A stretch of DNA of 50,026 nucleotides from Saprolegnia diclina VS20 (taxonomy: Eukaryota > Oomycota > Saprolegniomycetes > Saprolegniales > Saprolegniaceae), in assembly GCF_000281045.1 (NCBI RefSeq), contig NW_008246084.1, positions 575,770-625,795 of the forward strand, given 5' to 3'. The notes beneath the pieces were generated by a model. The model was not told where the DNA came from and ran no database searches. It was given only the letters and a program-made list of their open reading frames with translations. Made by a program: the position numbers and the translations under genes. This document shows, piece by piece, positions 1 to 9,985 of the stretch (position 1 is the stretch's first letter; every line of letters starts with the position of its first letter).

Positions 1-193
1 TGAGGTGGTGCCCATTGCCTGGGACAGGCAAGTGAACGTGTGCACTCTTGACTCGTAGCTAATGCCGCCCCTCTGCCAACGATAACGCATCCTCTTGAAT
101 AGTACATGTAAGACGATACGAGAAGAAAAACCAAAATGTGCGCTTCGTTATGAACCCACTTTGCGATTGCTGGCATCGGGCATCGATCTCGAC

Positions 194-822
194 TCATGGG
201 CTCATACTGCCGAGGGTCTCGGGCGTTGGCACGATGATCGCCTTGCAGAGCGGGCATACATGGTTACGAGTGATCCACGGCTTGATGCAGTCGTTGTGGA
301 AGACATGCGCGCACGGTAGCGTCACCACCAACTTGCCGGCCTCGAAGAAATCGGTGCATATGTTGCATCGACAGCCAAAACGTGAGCGCCTCGGACGAAC
401 TTCATGCATGCTGTATCGTACTCGTGGTCCGACGCCGCATCTTGAGGCCACGTCACCTTCTCGAGGAACTGCCACACAAAGTTTGTGAGCGCAGAGTAGT
501 TATCCAAGCTCGCGCGCGTGGTCTCATAGTGCTAAGAGTGCGTCAACACCATGGGGAAATGGACTAATTGCATCTACCTCGGGCGAGATCAGTAGCGCTG
601 TCTCGAGCTGCTCGTCCACGAGGGCTTCGAACTTCTCGAGCACCGCCTTCTTCTGCAAGTACGCGTAAGGACCTCGTCGCCAGACGAGCCAGGATGTACC
701 TTCAAGCGGTCGACCTCCGCTTTGGCCTCGATGAGCTGGCGCCGCAGTCCTTCAGCTTCGTCATGCTTCTCCTTGTAGAGCGTCTCCATTTTCTCGGCTT
801 GCTCGCGGAAGACGTGGTCCAT
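194..822 (-). CDS. Coiled-coil RING-H2 protein, probable E3 ubiquitin ligase
   Basis: The C-terminal part shows a RING-H2 finger: CNIC, then CAHVFHNDC, then CPLC, which gives the C3H2C3 spacing of E3 ubiquitin ligases that recruit E2 enzymes. The N-terminus from the ATG at 822 (MDHVFREQAEKMETL) is a charged heptad-like coiled coil. The reading frame changes three times. Two changes are explained by GT-AG introns of 47 bases (start GTACATCC, end TTGCAG) and 46 bases (start GTAGATGC, end CTCTTAG). The third, just before the RING, fits only a 65-base intron beginning GTGGCAG and is uncertain; a real frameshift is possible. The spliced model is about 156 residues. An upstream exon is also possible. 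RING assignment is firm, exon structure is not. Confidence 0.6.
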
Positions 823-1982
823 TGCTGTCTGCGCTGCCACGGGTGTTGACGCGGCAAATTCGACTCTGTGGTGCCAAGATCGCAAACTCCCGGATACGAC
901 AGATGTTATCCGGTCCACCATCCGGATAATTCGCACCGGTGCGGTGTATCCGGATTCTGCCGAGCGTTTCAGGATGGCGCGAACTGATGAGAGCGGACCT
1001 GGTGATGACGCAGGGCGCGTGCACGCGGTACGGAAGTTCCACGGGCAAGAACCATTCTCAAGTCGAGTCGATGCGCCTGCTACTGCTCCTGCCGATCGTA
1101 CGAGCGCCCGTTCGACGACCGTTCTTGAGCGCCATACTACTAGTACTGTCGGCACACGTCGTGACTCTCGACCCGAGTCGCGATAAGCTCTACGACAGCT
1201 TCCACTTTCTACGTCCGAGTTGCTGGACTGACCGCAAGATGCGTCTCGCAAACTAGCAGTGGACATAACGACGCGCTTTCCCGCACGGAGGTTCGAACAC
1301 CGACCATGAACCACAGCGCTGTCATCGTGCTTGTACAGTACAGTTAACACTGTACACCACTGCTCCAACTCAATTGCGGCGATGACGATCCAGAACCACG
1401 CGGGACCTTACTAATAATGGGACTCACCTCTATAATGTCGGCTTCGAAATACTCTGTGCACACAACCGGCGCACCCAAGGGATGTATCACTCGGGCGTAC
1501 CCAACGAAGAGAGGCCACTAGTCGATGAGTTGCTAGCTATCTTAAGCATGAGCGGCGACAACACGATGGGCTAGCCGGGTCAATCTAGTGATCACCAGAA
1601 GATCCACCAAAGTTGTGGCTATAACACGTCGTTGCCCTAACCCCGCCCGCAAGTGCAAGGTGCCACGTTTTTTGGCAACCACCACTGGCACGTCATCGCT
1701 AATAACACCTGAAGGCTAGGATTTCTTCGTGTTGGCGCCCAAACCACTTTTACCTTCCACGGTGTGCACAATATTGTCCTCGCGAACCCGACGAACCTCG
1801 CAAGCGCATCGAATCGCGGACGGCGCACCCAAGTCGAATCCACTGTATACGTATCCCCCCTTCCTGCATCATACAAATATTAAGTTTAAAATATCGGCGC
1901 CCAACGATGCGCACGGCGCAAGGCCATTGGCTGGTGGCAACGAGGGGCGAAGGGCAGTGAAGGGAGACGGCCATTTTGCAAG
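823..1982. other. Gene-free interval with palindromic ATCCGGAT cluster
   Basis: No convincing coding exon was found between the RING gene and fumarase. Open frames here have random composition. The interval should contain both divergent promoters. The only structured part is the palindromic cluster at 920-955, listed separately. Confidence 0.5.
920..955. promoter_or_regulatory. Imperfect 36-base palindrome with two ATCCGGAT sites
   Basis: ATCCGGAT occurs at 920-927 and again at 948-955. The two copies flank the palindrome GCACCGGTGC, so the whole unit is an imperfect inverted repeat. Further half-sites (CCCGGATAC near 891, TTATCCGG near 906) lie beside it. It is 98-133 bases upstream of the RING start codon. 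The same octamer lies upstream of three other minus-strand genes here. A regulatory role is inferred from position and repetition. Confidence 0.45.
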
Positions 1983-3437
1983 ATGCTCAGCACCCGCGCT
2001 TTGACCCGCTCGCTCCGCGCCCCGGCGTACGCCCGCTTCGCCAGCTCCGTGCGCTCGGAGACCGACTCGATCGGCGCCGTTGACGTCGACGCCTCCAAGT
2101 ACTGGGGCGCGCAGACGCAGCGCTCGCTGCAGAACTTCCCCATTGGCGGTGGCCGCGAGCGCATGCCGATGCCGGTCATCAAGGCCATGGGCATCGTCAA
2201 GAAGTGTGCTGCCAAGTACAACCTCAAGCTCGGCAAGCTTGATGCGGCGGTCGCGGAGAACATCATCAAGGCCGCCGACGACGTCATCTCGGGCAAGCTC
2301 GACGACCACTTCCCGCTCGTTGTCTTCCAGACCGGCTCGGGCACGCAGTCCAACATGAACACGAACGAGGTGATTTCGAACCGCGCGATCGAGTACATGG
2401 GCGGCGAGCTCGGCTCCAAGAAGCCGGTGCACCCGAACGACCACGTCAACATGGGCCAGTCCTCGAACGACTCGTTCCCGACCGCGATGCACATTGCGGC
2501 GGTCATGGAGATCCACCGCGTGCTCCTCCCGGGCCTCCACAAGCTCCACGACGCGCTTGACGTCAAGGTTAAGGAGTTTGATGGCATCATCAAGATTGGC
2601 CGCACGCACACGCAGGACGCGACGCCGCTCACGCTCGGCCAAGAGTTCTCGGGCTACCGCGAGCAGATCGCGTACTCGATCAAGCGCGTCGAGGCCGTCC
2701 TCCCCAACTTGTACAAGCTGGCGCTCGGCGGCACGGCCGTCGGCACGGGCCTCAACACGACCAAGGGCTACGACAAGGAAATCGCGGCCATCATCGCGGC
2801 CGAGACGGGCTTTCCGTTCGTGACGGCGCCCAACAAGTTTGAGGCGCTCGCGGCCAACGACGCGGTCGTCGAGGCCAGCGGTGCCATGAACACGATTGCG
2901 TGCTCGCTCATGAAGATCGCCAACGACATCCGCTTCCTCGGGTCGGGCCCGCGCTCGGGTCTTGGCGAGCTCAACTTGCCCGCGAACGAGCCGGGCTCGA
3001 GCATCATGCCCGGCAAGGTCAACCCGACGCAGTGCGAAGCCATCACGATGGTGTGCGCGCAGGTCATTGGCAACCACGTTGCGGTCACGGTCGGCGGCTC
3101 GAACGGCCACTTTGAGCTCAACGTCTTCAAGCCCGTCATGATCTCCAACTTGATCTCGTCCGTGCGCCTCATTGGTGACAGCTGCGCCGCCTTCACCGAC
3201 AACTGCGTCGTCGGCATTGAAGCCAACCTCGACACGATCGACCGCCTCATGAAGAACTCGCTCATGCTCGTGACGGCGCTCAACTCGCACATTGGCTACG
3301 ACAACGCGTCCAAGGTCGCCAAGAAGGCCCACAAGGAGGGCACGACGCTCAAGGAAGCCGTCGTCGAGCTCGGCTTGCTCACGGCCGAAGAGTTTGACCG
3401 CTACGTCCGCCCCGAAGACATGATTGGCCCCAAGTAA
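1983..3437 (+). CDS. Fumarate hydratase, class II, mitochondrial
   Basis: Class II fumarase interconverts fumarate and L-malate in the TCA cycle as a homotetramer. The 484-residue protein matches the family along its length. The signature [10 protein letters not shown] at residues 338-347 carries the catalytic serine loop, and the [10 protein letters not shown] block near 206-215 holds the catalytic histidine. [13 protein letters not shown] near 119 and [11 protein letters not shown] near 160 are further active-site segments. The first ~28 residues are rich in Arg, Ser and Ala with almost no acids ([19 protein letters not shown]), as expected of a mitochondrial presequence, which also supports the chosen ATG. 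The gene is intronless, unlike most of its neighbours. Codon use is strongly G/C-ending. Very secure. Confidence 0.98.
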   Translation: MLSTRALTRSLRAPAYARFASSVRSETDSIGAVDVDASKYWGAQTQRSLQNFPIGGGRERMPMPVIKAMGIVKKCAAKYNLKLGKLDAAVAENIIKAADDVISGKLDDHFPLVVFQTGSGTQSNMNTNEVISNRAIEYMGGELGSKKPVHPNDHVNMGQSSNDSFPTAMHIAAVMEIHRVLLPGLHKLHDALDVKVKEFDGIIKIGRTHTQDATPLTLGQEFSGYREQIAYSIKRVEAVLPNLYKLALGGTAVGTGLNTTKGYDKEIAAIIAAETGFPFVTAPNKFEALAANDAVVEASGAMNTIACSLMKIANDIRFLGSGPRSGLGELNLPANEPGSSIMPGKVNPTQCEAITMVCAQVIGNHVAVTVGGSNGHFELNVFKPVMISNLISSVRLIGDSCAAFTDNCVVGIEANLDTIDRLMKNSLMLVTALNSHIGYDNASKVAKKAHKEGTTLKEAVVELGLLTAEEFDRYVRPEDMIGPK

Positions 3438-3882
3438 GCCAATTACGAGACGCTACAGTTGACCGTTGGTGTGGTGCGGATATTGTTGTGGTGGTGGCCG
3501 GCAAAGTTTAGTTAGTCGAGCGGCAGGTCTTAGTCGATCCTAGTTGCACTTGGCGGCCTCCATGCTGATTGGCCAAACATGCCTGCGATCTTTCGGTACA
3601 ATTACGAAAAGGGGGTGCTGCCATGTTCCCCTTTTGGATCGCGTGGGGCACCTCGCGGCGACAGTGAAGGTCAGGACGTTCCTCCCATGCACGTACTCAA
3701 GTACACGGTACATGGGCTTCGTGGACGATCGATGAGAATCCTGTTTTGACGCACGGGAGCATCGGCGTGCGCCCTTCAAGTGGTCGCGAAAACACCCCTT
3801 TAGATTACAAAGGCGCCTTTTTTCGAACGTTTTGGTTTCCACGGTTGAGCCCTCTCACTCACTTTGCCTTTCGTCTGCCCCG
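3438..3882. other. Intergenic interval, no gene seen
   Basis: This lies between fumarase and the repeat protein, both on the + strand. It should hold the fumarase 3' region and the downstream promoter. No coding exon or RNA gene is recognisable. Confidence 0.5.
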
Positions 3883-5394
3883 ATGCTCCAGCTCGTGGCG
3901 CTCTTCTGCCTCGCGGCCATCGGCGCCGCCCAGGACGTCCTCGTCTCGCTGCCCGTCACGGTCAACGGCGCCACGAAGAACCTCGAGCTGCACCGCGGCC
4001 AGACCGTCGAGAGCGCCGCCGTCTCGTTCATGGAGCTCCATGGGCTCATCGACAATGGCCTCGAGTCGGAGAATTCGCAAAAGGTGGTTCAGTACCTTGC
4101 GAGCCAGCTCCGTGAGAAGGCGCCGAAGGACGAGGTGTTCATTACGATGCCGTTGACCATCGACGGGTCGGTCGCGGACCTTGTGCTGTACAAGAACGAG
4201 GCGCCGGTCGACGCGGTGAGCCGCTTCTTGCGCGACTCGGCGCTCTCGGAAGATGCAAAGACACAGGCGCACCCACAGATCCTCGATTTGCTCACCGAGC
4301 GCGTGCGCGACGAGGCGACGCCGGCGCCTAGCCAGCCAGCAGCCCAGTTTGTGCTGGACCTTACGATCGATGGCCAAGCCACCGCGATTGCCCATTACGC
4401 TGGCCAGGACCCGCTCGTGGAAGCGCGCGCCTTTCTCGCGGGGCTCGGCGTCACGGACGAAGGCTACATGCAAAACGTCATGCCGCAGATCGCGCAGATG
4501 CTCCAGAGCCGCATCGACGAGCTCGCCTCGCCCAAAGAGCTTTTCTCGTTGCCCGTGACGCTCAACGACCAGGCCATGCTGCTCGTGCACTACGACAACA
4601 CCGAGCCATCGCAGTCCGCGACGGCGTTCCTGCAGAAAAACGGGCTCACGGACACGGCGACCGTCAACGCGCTACTGCCGCAGCTTGTCCAAATGATTAC
4701 GAACCAGCTGACGCAGCAGGCGGGGAGTGTGCAGGCAGAGAGCGCGTCGCCGACGCGCGAGCCGCTCTTCTCGCTGCCGATCACGCTCGGGTCCATGGAG
4801 CAGCCGTGCAACTACTTTGAAGGCGACAGTCCGGAGCTCACGGCGCAGCTCTTCCTCGAGACGCACGGGCTCGCGGCCAGCGCCGAGTATGCATCGCTGC
4901 TGTCGCAGCTCACGTCGCTCTTGCAGGAACGCATCAACGCCATCAACGGCGAGCGGTCGGCGGCGGCGACGGCCACCACCGAGCGCGCGCTCACGATCCC
5001 AATCAACGTCGGTGGCACCGACGTGCCGCTGTCGTTCTACCCGAACCAAGACCCGGCGGTCGTGGCGGCGGCGTTCTGTGAGGCGCAGCTCCGGGCCGCG
5101 AGTGCCGACGACATGCAAGCGTGCAAGGTCGTCTTGTACCAGACGATCACGGGTGTGCTGGACCGTCTCGAGGCCGAAGCGATGGCCCAAACGACGCCGC
5201 CATCGACCGAGCGCAAGCTCTTGGTGACGCTCGACATTGATCTCGGCGAGGGCAAGTCGGCCATCCTCCTGTACTACGCCGGCGAGAGCACGGACGCGAC
5301 GGTCCGCGCCTTTTGCGACGCCAACGCCATCGACACGGAGAACATTCCGTTTCTGCTCGACGAGCTTCAAAAGCAGATCGACGCGCTGCAGTAA
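3883..5394 (+). CDS. Secreted protein of seven tandem ~70-residue repeats
   Basis: The ATG at 3883 opens a classic signal peptide (MLQLVALFCLAAIGAAQ), which is why it is preferred to the in-frame ATG 51 bases upstream. The mature protein (503 residues in all) is completely filled by seven degenerate repeats at about residues 18-82, 83-153, 154-217, 218-291, 292-365, 366-441 and 442-503. Each runs: hydrophobic strand with a SLPVTVNG-like core, a turn, a strand ending in Y/H, a D/E-P-like stretch, a helix with A-x-x-F, often GL, and a second amphipathic helix. This beta-beta-helix-helix plan faintly recalls the PFU-type ubiquitin-binding fold, but a signal peptide argues against that role. No transmembrane anchor or catalytic motif is visible. 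Repeats 6 and 7 have AFC where the others have AFL/SFM. Function unknown. Intronless. Confidence 0.9.
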   Translation: MLQLVALFCLAAIGAAQDVLVSLPVTVNGATKNLELHRGQTVESAAVSFMELHGLIDNGLESENSQKVVQYLASQLREKAPKDEVFITMPLTIDGSVADLVLYKNEAPVDAVSRFLRDSALSEDAKTQAHPQILDLLTERVRDEATPAPSQPAAQFVLDLTIDGQATAIAHYAGQDPLVEARAFLAGLGVTDEGYMQNVMPQIAQMLQSRIDELASPKELFSLPVTLNDQAMLLVHYDNTEPSQSATAFLQKNGLTDTATVNALLPQLVQMITNQLTQQAGSVQAESASPTREPLFSLPITLGSMEQPCNYFEGDSPELTAQLFLETHGLAASAEYASLLSQLTSLLQERINAINGERSAAATATTERALTIPINVGGTDVPLSFYPNQDPAVVAAAFCEAQLRAASADDMQACKVVLYQTITGVLDRLEAEAMAQTTPPSTERKLLVTLDIDLGEGKSAILLYYAGESTDATVRAFCDANAIDTENIPFLLDELQKQIDALQ

Positions 5395-5480
5395 GATTGG
5401 GACGCTTGGAAGACAGTTGAATCTGAATCTCAAAACTTTTTCTTCCATGCAATACCATCCACTGTCGTGGCGCCACCGCG

Positions 5481-7502
5481 CTAATCGACTTCGTCCAGCG
5501 GATCGTCCGATACGTGGTACTTCCTTCGCAGCTCTTCGTCCGAGTCGTACGCAGCCTCGGGCGACGACGTTGTCTCGGCCAGCAGATCTTGCATGGCCTC
5601 CTCAAGCGTCGCCATGTCTGGGTCCACCGCTTCGCTCCGGGCGACTGTCGGTGCAGTGCGAGCGACTGTCGGTGCAGTACGAGCGACCGCCGGGGCGGTT
5701 CGAGTGACCTCTGGTGCGGCCACCGTGCGGGCGACCACGGGTGCTGGTGGCGGCTGCAAGACGTCGTTGGCCATCGACAGCATCGCTTGGACGAGCTCCC
5801 GCGGGTCGCCGTTGGCAGCAGCCACCATGACGTCGTGTGTCGTGTGGCTGTAGAGGTGGTGCAAAAACCGCTGGACGTCTGGGTGCGCCCGCAAGACCGT
5901 CGCCATGCGTACGTGCTCGTCGTCGTCGTCATCGTCGTCACCGCCACGCCCGAAAAAGTAGCCCCGGTACTGCTCCATGAGGTCCTCGTCGTTCTCGTAG
6001 TACTCGTCGTCGTCCGCGTCATCGTCATACTCGGCCTCGTCCGCGTCAAAGTAGTCGTCATCTTCGTAGTACGAGCCGTCATAGTCGTCATCGTCGTCAT
6101 ACTCGTCGTCGTCGTCATACTCGGCCTCGCATTCCTCCTCGTCTTCCTCGGACTCGTACTTGTCGAGGTAGCCTTCGTAGTCCAACGGGGTGTTGCCAAT
6201 CGCCCGTCGCCGCTCGGCGTCGTCCACGTCGGTGGCTACAAGAAAAGGCTACATACACGCCACTTCCTGGGTCGAATGGAGCTATACCAAAGGGAGAGTA
6301 GCGGAATGGCGTCGCGCCAAAGTTGACTGTCATAGGGTACGTCGTGTTGGTGCCAACGCACGGAAAGAGCCCGCGGTCCATGTTCATGGCAAACTCGGTG
6401 TCTAATTGCACGCGACTTAGCATCTTCCGAAATGAACATGGACGCACCAAAGCGACGGCCGTTCTTGGTCAAAAAGATCGTGGCTCCATGGTTGTAGTGA
6501 ATGCCACAGCCGACCGTATCCGAAGGCCCGTACGTCCCGACGACCACGGGGCCCTACACACACCATGATGCTCGGCGCGTTGGAGGATCAGGCAGCGTAC
6601 ATCGGGCTCGGTCATGTACGCGCCATCATTGCTGTGGTACCCGTACGACGATGGCTCCCAGCCTAGACGACCACATTACGATCTTGCATCTGCGGTTGCA
6701 CGACGATACCAGCATGGTTTTCGAGCAGCTCCATGGACGATGCGACGAAGCCGACCGAGAAGAAGCCGTTGGCGTTGTTGGCATCGCCAGGGTCCCGCGG
6801 CCTACGCGCGCGAGATGAGCCCACCGACTGCAACATGGCGACCTACTCGATGGGCGTCGCAGCAAACGAGACTTCAAAGTACACGGTCAAGACGACGTCG
6901 ACGACGAACGGTCCCGTCTCGGTCGGACGGTGCACGACGACCGTAGGACCGAACTGGACGGGCACGTTGGACCGGACGCTGCGCCCTTCCGAGTATTCGC
7001 CATCGAGGAATGTTGTCATGGCGAAGCGCTGCGGCGCCCCGACGTCGCGGCCCGTGAGGTCGGTGATGCTACAAGTGACGTCAGTGGGTTCTACAGAGGT
7101 AGGTATATGCACGCACACGTATTCGTCGCGGTCGTCCTCGTCAAACTCGTGGAGAAAGTCGAGGTCCATCGTCGATGGCACCATGCGCATGGCCTGGCAG
7201 AGATAATGGTAGGCATCGCTGTGTCTACGGGCGCATGAGATTTCGGATATATGCATGGGCCAAGCGTACCGAGGGTACTTGGCGGCGAGGAAGGGCGAGA
7301 GCACGAGCGGCGCCGGGATGGCAAAGTTGACCGAGGCCCACTGGCGGCGGAAGACGTTCTTCCAGAGCGCATCGCGCTCCTTGATGAGCCCGTGGAGGAG
7401 GCGCGAGGTTAGCGAGAGCGCGCGCAGGCCATGCGAGTCCAAGCAGCCGACGATCCGCTCCACGAGGTCGTGGGGCAGCGTCTCGAAGCGAGCAACGTCC
7501 AT
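5481..7502 (-). CDS. F-box/SPRY protein with acidic C-terminal tail
   Basis: Six exons, with introns at 6802-6846, 6663-6709, 6554-6600, 6402-6447 and 6236-6287 (45-52 bases), give 594 residues. Residues 7-55 are an F-box (LPHDLVERIVGCLDSHGL...), which normally binds Skp1 in an SCF ubiquitin ligase. A SPRY domain spans about 207-343: YFEVSF, GFFSVGFV, GWEPSSYGYHSNDG, VGCGIHY, FLTKNGRRF, GLFPCVG and NFGATPF. SPRY would bind the substrate. The last ~250 residues hold long Asp/Glu/Tyr runs and a tandem VARTAPT repeat (near 5640-5710). The start at 7502 is preferred because the F-box then begins within seven residues, as in the paralogue at 27572, and an ATCCGGAT element lies 31 bases upstream. 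The frame stays open to an ATG at 7712, which would add 70 residues. Confidence 0.88.
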
Positions 7503-7860
7503 CGTCGGCAAGTGGCAAAACCAAGCGTGCGTATCCGGATCCGCTACCAAGTGCGCGAACGTGGGACGCGCGGGGAGCGGCGATCTTTGAAAATCAAGCC
7601 ACGCCAGCGCCAAGTCCAGTCCCAGGACCAGATCTAAGAAATCAGAGATCTGGCAATAGTCATTTCTTAGCAGACTCTCAATCTCGGTCCACGCTCTTGA
7701 TCGCGACGACATCCAGTCGCGGCTTGGGCTGCATCGCGACGGTGCGCGCGTTTCCAGTTCACTTTGATGTTATGAGGCTCAAATATAACCATACGAATGA
7801 AGAGTTTTGAGATTGACGGAATGTCTAGCGAGTTGAGTGTCTAAATAAGAAAGACCAAAT
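7503..7860. other. Upstream region of the F-box/SPRY gene
   Basis: This interval lies between the F-box/SPRY start and the PUM3 stop, so it should hold the F-box/SPRY promoter and the PUM3 3' region. Its first 210 bases are open in frame with the F-box gene and could be coding if translation starts at 7712. The rest shows no gene. Confidence 0.4.
7533..7540. promoter_or_regulatory. ATCCGGAT element upstream of F-box/SPRY gene
   Basis: The palindromic octamer sits in the context CGTGCGTATCCGGAT, 31 bases before the preferred start at 7502. It resembles the sites at 948 and 9658. Role inferred. Confidence 0.4.
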
Positions 7861-9585
7861 TTACAGGTCGAGCTTCTCCAAGAGGAGCTTCGTGCCAGCT
7901 TGGGCCTTGGCCTCCTTCGAGAGCTTCTTGGCCTTGACTGCGCTCAACAGCGTCTTCTTGGACGCTTCGTGTTCCAAGAACGCAACAAGCACGAACGCAC
8001 CGCGGTTCGACGCCGCCCAGTCGCCAATCGTGGCCGGCGAGAGCGCCGAGAGCAACGCCGCCGACAACTTGGTGTCCTTGAGCATGCGCTGCAAGTGCTT
8101 GTGGGCGAGCACGTCGCTGTAGAGCGGCTCCGCACCTTCTTCCGGCTCGTCAGCGACAATCGCCGCCGCGACCGCGGTCAAAAGCCCAGCGTTTTCTGTC
8201 GCCTTGAGCACCTCGTAGAGCACGTGGCCACCCATCTTGGAGCGGAGGAGCTCGGCCGCGTGCTCCGTGCACATGGCTTCGATCGTCGGCTGCAGACCCT
8301 TCCAGAGCTCCTTGCGGCGGACCGCCGGGTCCTTCTTGTAGTTGACAACCATCTCGCCGTCGCTGCCGGGAATCATGGGCGGCTGGAGGAGCGCAATCTC
8401 ATCCGGGCCAAGGTACTTGGAGTTGAGCGGCGAGAGCAGTTGAAGGAGGAGCTTGGCGCCGTTCGGGTGCAACGCGACTTCGTGCCAATGGCCGTGGAGC
8501 TCCGAGAGGACCGACTTTTGAACAAGCACGGTATCATCGACGACGTCCATGACGCGCATGATGACGAGGTAGCCCGAGATGTGGTTGGTCGCTTCGAGCA
8601 CCTTGTCCTTGAGCGTCTTGATGACGCGCTTGCGGTCCTTCGGGTTCCCGAGTGCGAGCGTCATCGTGACGACCTTGGCGCCGTTGCGCGTCGCAAGCAG
8701 CGCGACGGCCGCGTCACGGACGTTCGGGACCATCGCGTTGACCTGGTCGGCGGACGCGACCGTCATGTACTCGAGGAGGAGCGACTGCACGTACGACATG
8801 CCGAGGAGCTGCTTGTCGATCATCTTGTTGAGGATGTCGGCCACGTGCAAGAGGATCTCTTCCTTCTTGGAGGGCGACTGCGCAACGATGTCGGCGAGCG
8901 TCTTCTTGGCGCCCTTCGCTTCGTACTCGCCCTTGAAGAGCGCGAACTCCTTGCCGTAAAACTCAAGCTTGAGGCCCGAGAGCTGGCGCGGCTGGAGGTA
9001 CTCGTGCGCGGCCTCGAGGATGTTGGCGGCGACGTTGTGCGTCCCGAGCTTGACGACATGGCCCGTCATCTCCTTCACAATGAGCGCACGGTCGTCCTTG
9101 CCGCCGTACTTGAGCATTTTCTGCACGAGGAAGTACCCGTACTGCATCTTGCTGAGCTCGAGAATGTACGGCTGGAGCTCCTTGACCGCGCCCGAGCGCT
9201 GCGCCGGCGAGCCAAACTTGAGAAGCGACTGGATCACGCGCGAGGCGTCGTGCTTGGCGGCCACGTCGTAGATCTTGCCCTGGACGAGGCCGTAGAGCTC
9301 GTCGCAGAGCGCCGTGCGCTTGGGCTTCTCGACGTTGCGCTCGCGGATGATGTTCCAGATCTCCTTGGCGCGCTTGACGACCTCGTAGTGCGGGCGGTTC
9401 ATCTTGCGCTGGAGCTTGTAGTCGATCGGCTCCTTGCTGCTCTTGCCGTCCTTGTTGAAGGGCTTCTTCACAAACGGCTTCTTCTCGGTCGACTTGCCAT
9501 CCTTCTTGTCGAACTTGGGCTTCTTGGCCGCCTTGTCGCTGGCGCCGCCACTCGGCCGCTTCGTCCCTGCGTTCGTCGGAGCCAT
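7861..9585 (-). CDS. PUM3/Puf6-type PUF-CPL RNA-binding protein
   Basis: This 574-residue protein matches the Pumilio-3/Puf6 family: nucleolar RNA-binding proteins involved in large-subunit ribosome biogenesis. The N-terminal ~60 residues are Lys-rich (KRPSG, KKPKFDKK, KKPFVKKPF), consistent with nuclear and nucleolar import. Degenerate PUF repeats follow, for example KIYDVAAKHDASRVIQSLL, SKMQYGYFLVQKML and LGTHNVAANILEAAHEYL. The C-terminal half has CPL-domain features (LHPNGAKLLLQLLSP, DPAVRRKELW, LLRSKMGGHVLYEVL). The start at 9585 (MAPTNAGTKRPSGG) is chosen because the 16 upstream in-frame residues are not family-like. Intronless. An ATCCGGAT element lies 73 bases upstream. Family placement rests on recognised motifs and is confident. 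Confidence 0.92.
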   Translation of the reverse strand: MAPTNAGTKRPSGGASDKAAKKPKFDKKDGKSTEKKPFVKKPFNKDGKSSKEPIDYKLQRKMNRPHYEVVKRAKEIWNIIRERNVEKPKRTALCDELYGLVQGKIYDVAAKHDASRVIQSLLKFGSPAQRSGAVKELQPYILELSKMQYGYFLVQKMLKYGGKDDRALIVKEMTGHVVKLGTHNVAANILEAAHEYLQPRQLSGLKLEFYGKEFALFKGEYEAKGAKKTLADIVAQSPSKKEEILLHVADILNKMIDKQLLGMSYVQSLLLEYMTVASADQVNAMVPNVRDAAVALLATRNGAKVVTMTLALGNPKDRKRVIKTLKDKVLEATNHISGYLVIMRVMDVVDDTVLVQKSVLSELHGHWHEVALHPNGAKLLLQLLSPLNSKYLGPDEIALLQPPMIPGSDGEMVVNYKKDPAVRRKELWKGLQPTIEAMCTEHAAELLRSKMGGHVLYEVLKATENAGLLTAVAAAIVADEPEEGAEPLYSDVLAHKHLQRMLKDTKLSAALLSALSPATIGDWAASNRGAFVLVAFLEHEASKKTLLSAVKAKKLSKEAKAQAGTKLLLEKLDL

Positions 9586-9985
9586 CGTTTTGAGTTTGAC
9601 GCAAGCAGTGAATTTGAACTTTTTAACGAGCACCAGTCAAATTCTTATTGGTGCGCTATCCGGATAAACCGAAACGCACCAATCGAAGGCGAGGAACCTG
9701 TGGATTGGAGCACCCTGCACCAATCACGCGCCGCGATTCGCCAAAAGATCTAGCTCCGCCTTGCCATCGCGAGCAGGGGCGCAGAACCGTGCGACACGAG
9801 CGTCAAATGCATGGCATTCGAATGAAGCAGCAACGTGGCATGGACCAGCGTGAGCCAACGCCGTCGACCGTGCCCTCGGTGCGCGAATGACCCAGTTGTG
9901 CCAACGCCACGACGGGAGCGTACAGCGCTGGCAACATGACAAAGCAGTATGTAGTTAGCTACTTAGCACCGCCTCGATGCATGAA
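9586..9985. other. Intergenic interval, PUM3 promoter side
   Basis: No coding exon is visible. The region holds the PUM3 upstream sequence with the inverted repeat at 9648-9684 and the 3' side of membrane-family copy 1. Confidence 0.5.
9648..9684. promoter_or_regulatory. Inverted repeat around ATCCGGAT, PUM3 promoter
   Basis: ATTGGTGCG at 9648-9656 is matched by its perfect inverse CGCACCAAT at 9676-9684. The octamer ATCCGGAT (9658-9665) lies between the arms. The arms also contain CCAAT/ATTGG. It is 63-99 bases upstream of the PUM3 start codon. The combination GGTGCG next to ATCCGGAT also occurs at 940-955. Regulatory role inferred. Confidence 0.45.

Noticed and set aside
1270-1310. tRNA-like GGTTCGAACACC sequence
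   Set aside because: The flanking bases do not form a T stem and no matching acceptor or anticodon arms are present upstream.
1869-3332. 487-residue open frame antisense to fumarase
   Set aside because: It is Arg/Val/Ala/Asp-rich, as expected from the complement of G/C-ending codons, and fumarase on the other strand is unambiguous.
6115-6450. Separate small SPRY fragment and a separate acidic protein at 5481-6227
   Set aside because: A phase-1 intron at 6236-6287 joins them cleanly, and further introns connect both to the F-box exon, so they are one gene.
7900-9753. 617-residue open frame antisense to the PUM3 gene
   Set aside because: Its composition is that of a reverse-complement shadow (Leu/Val/Arg/Glu runs) and no domain is visible; the PUF protein explains the region.
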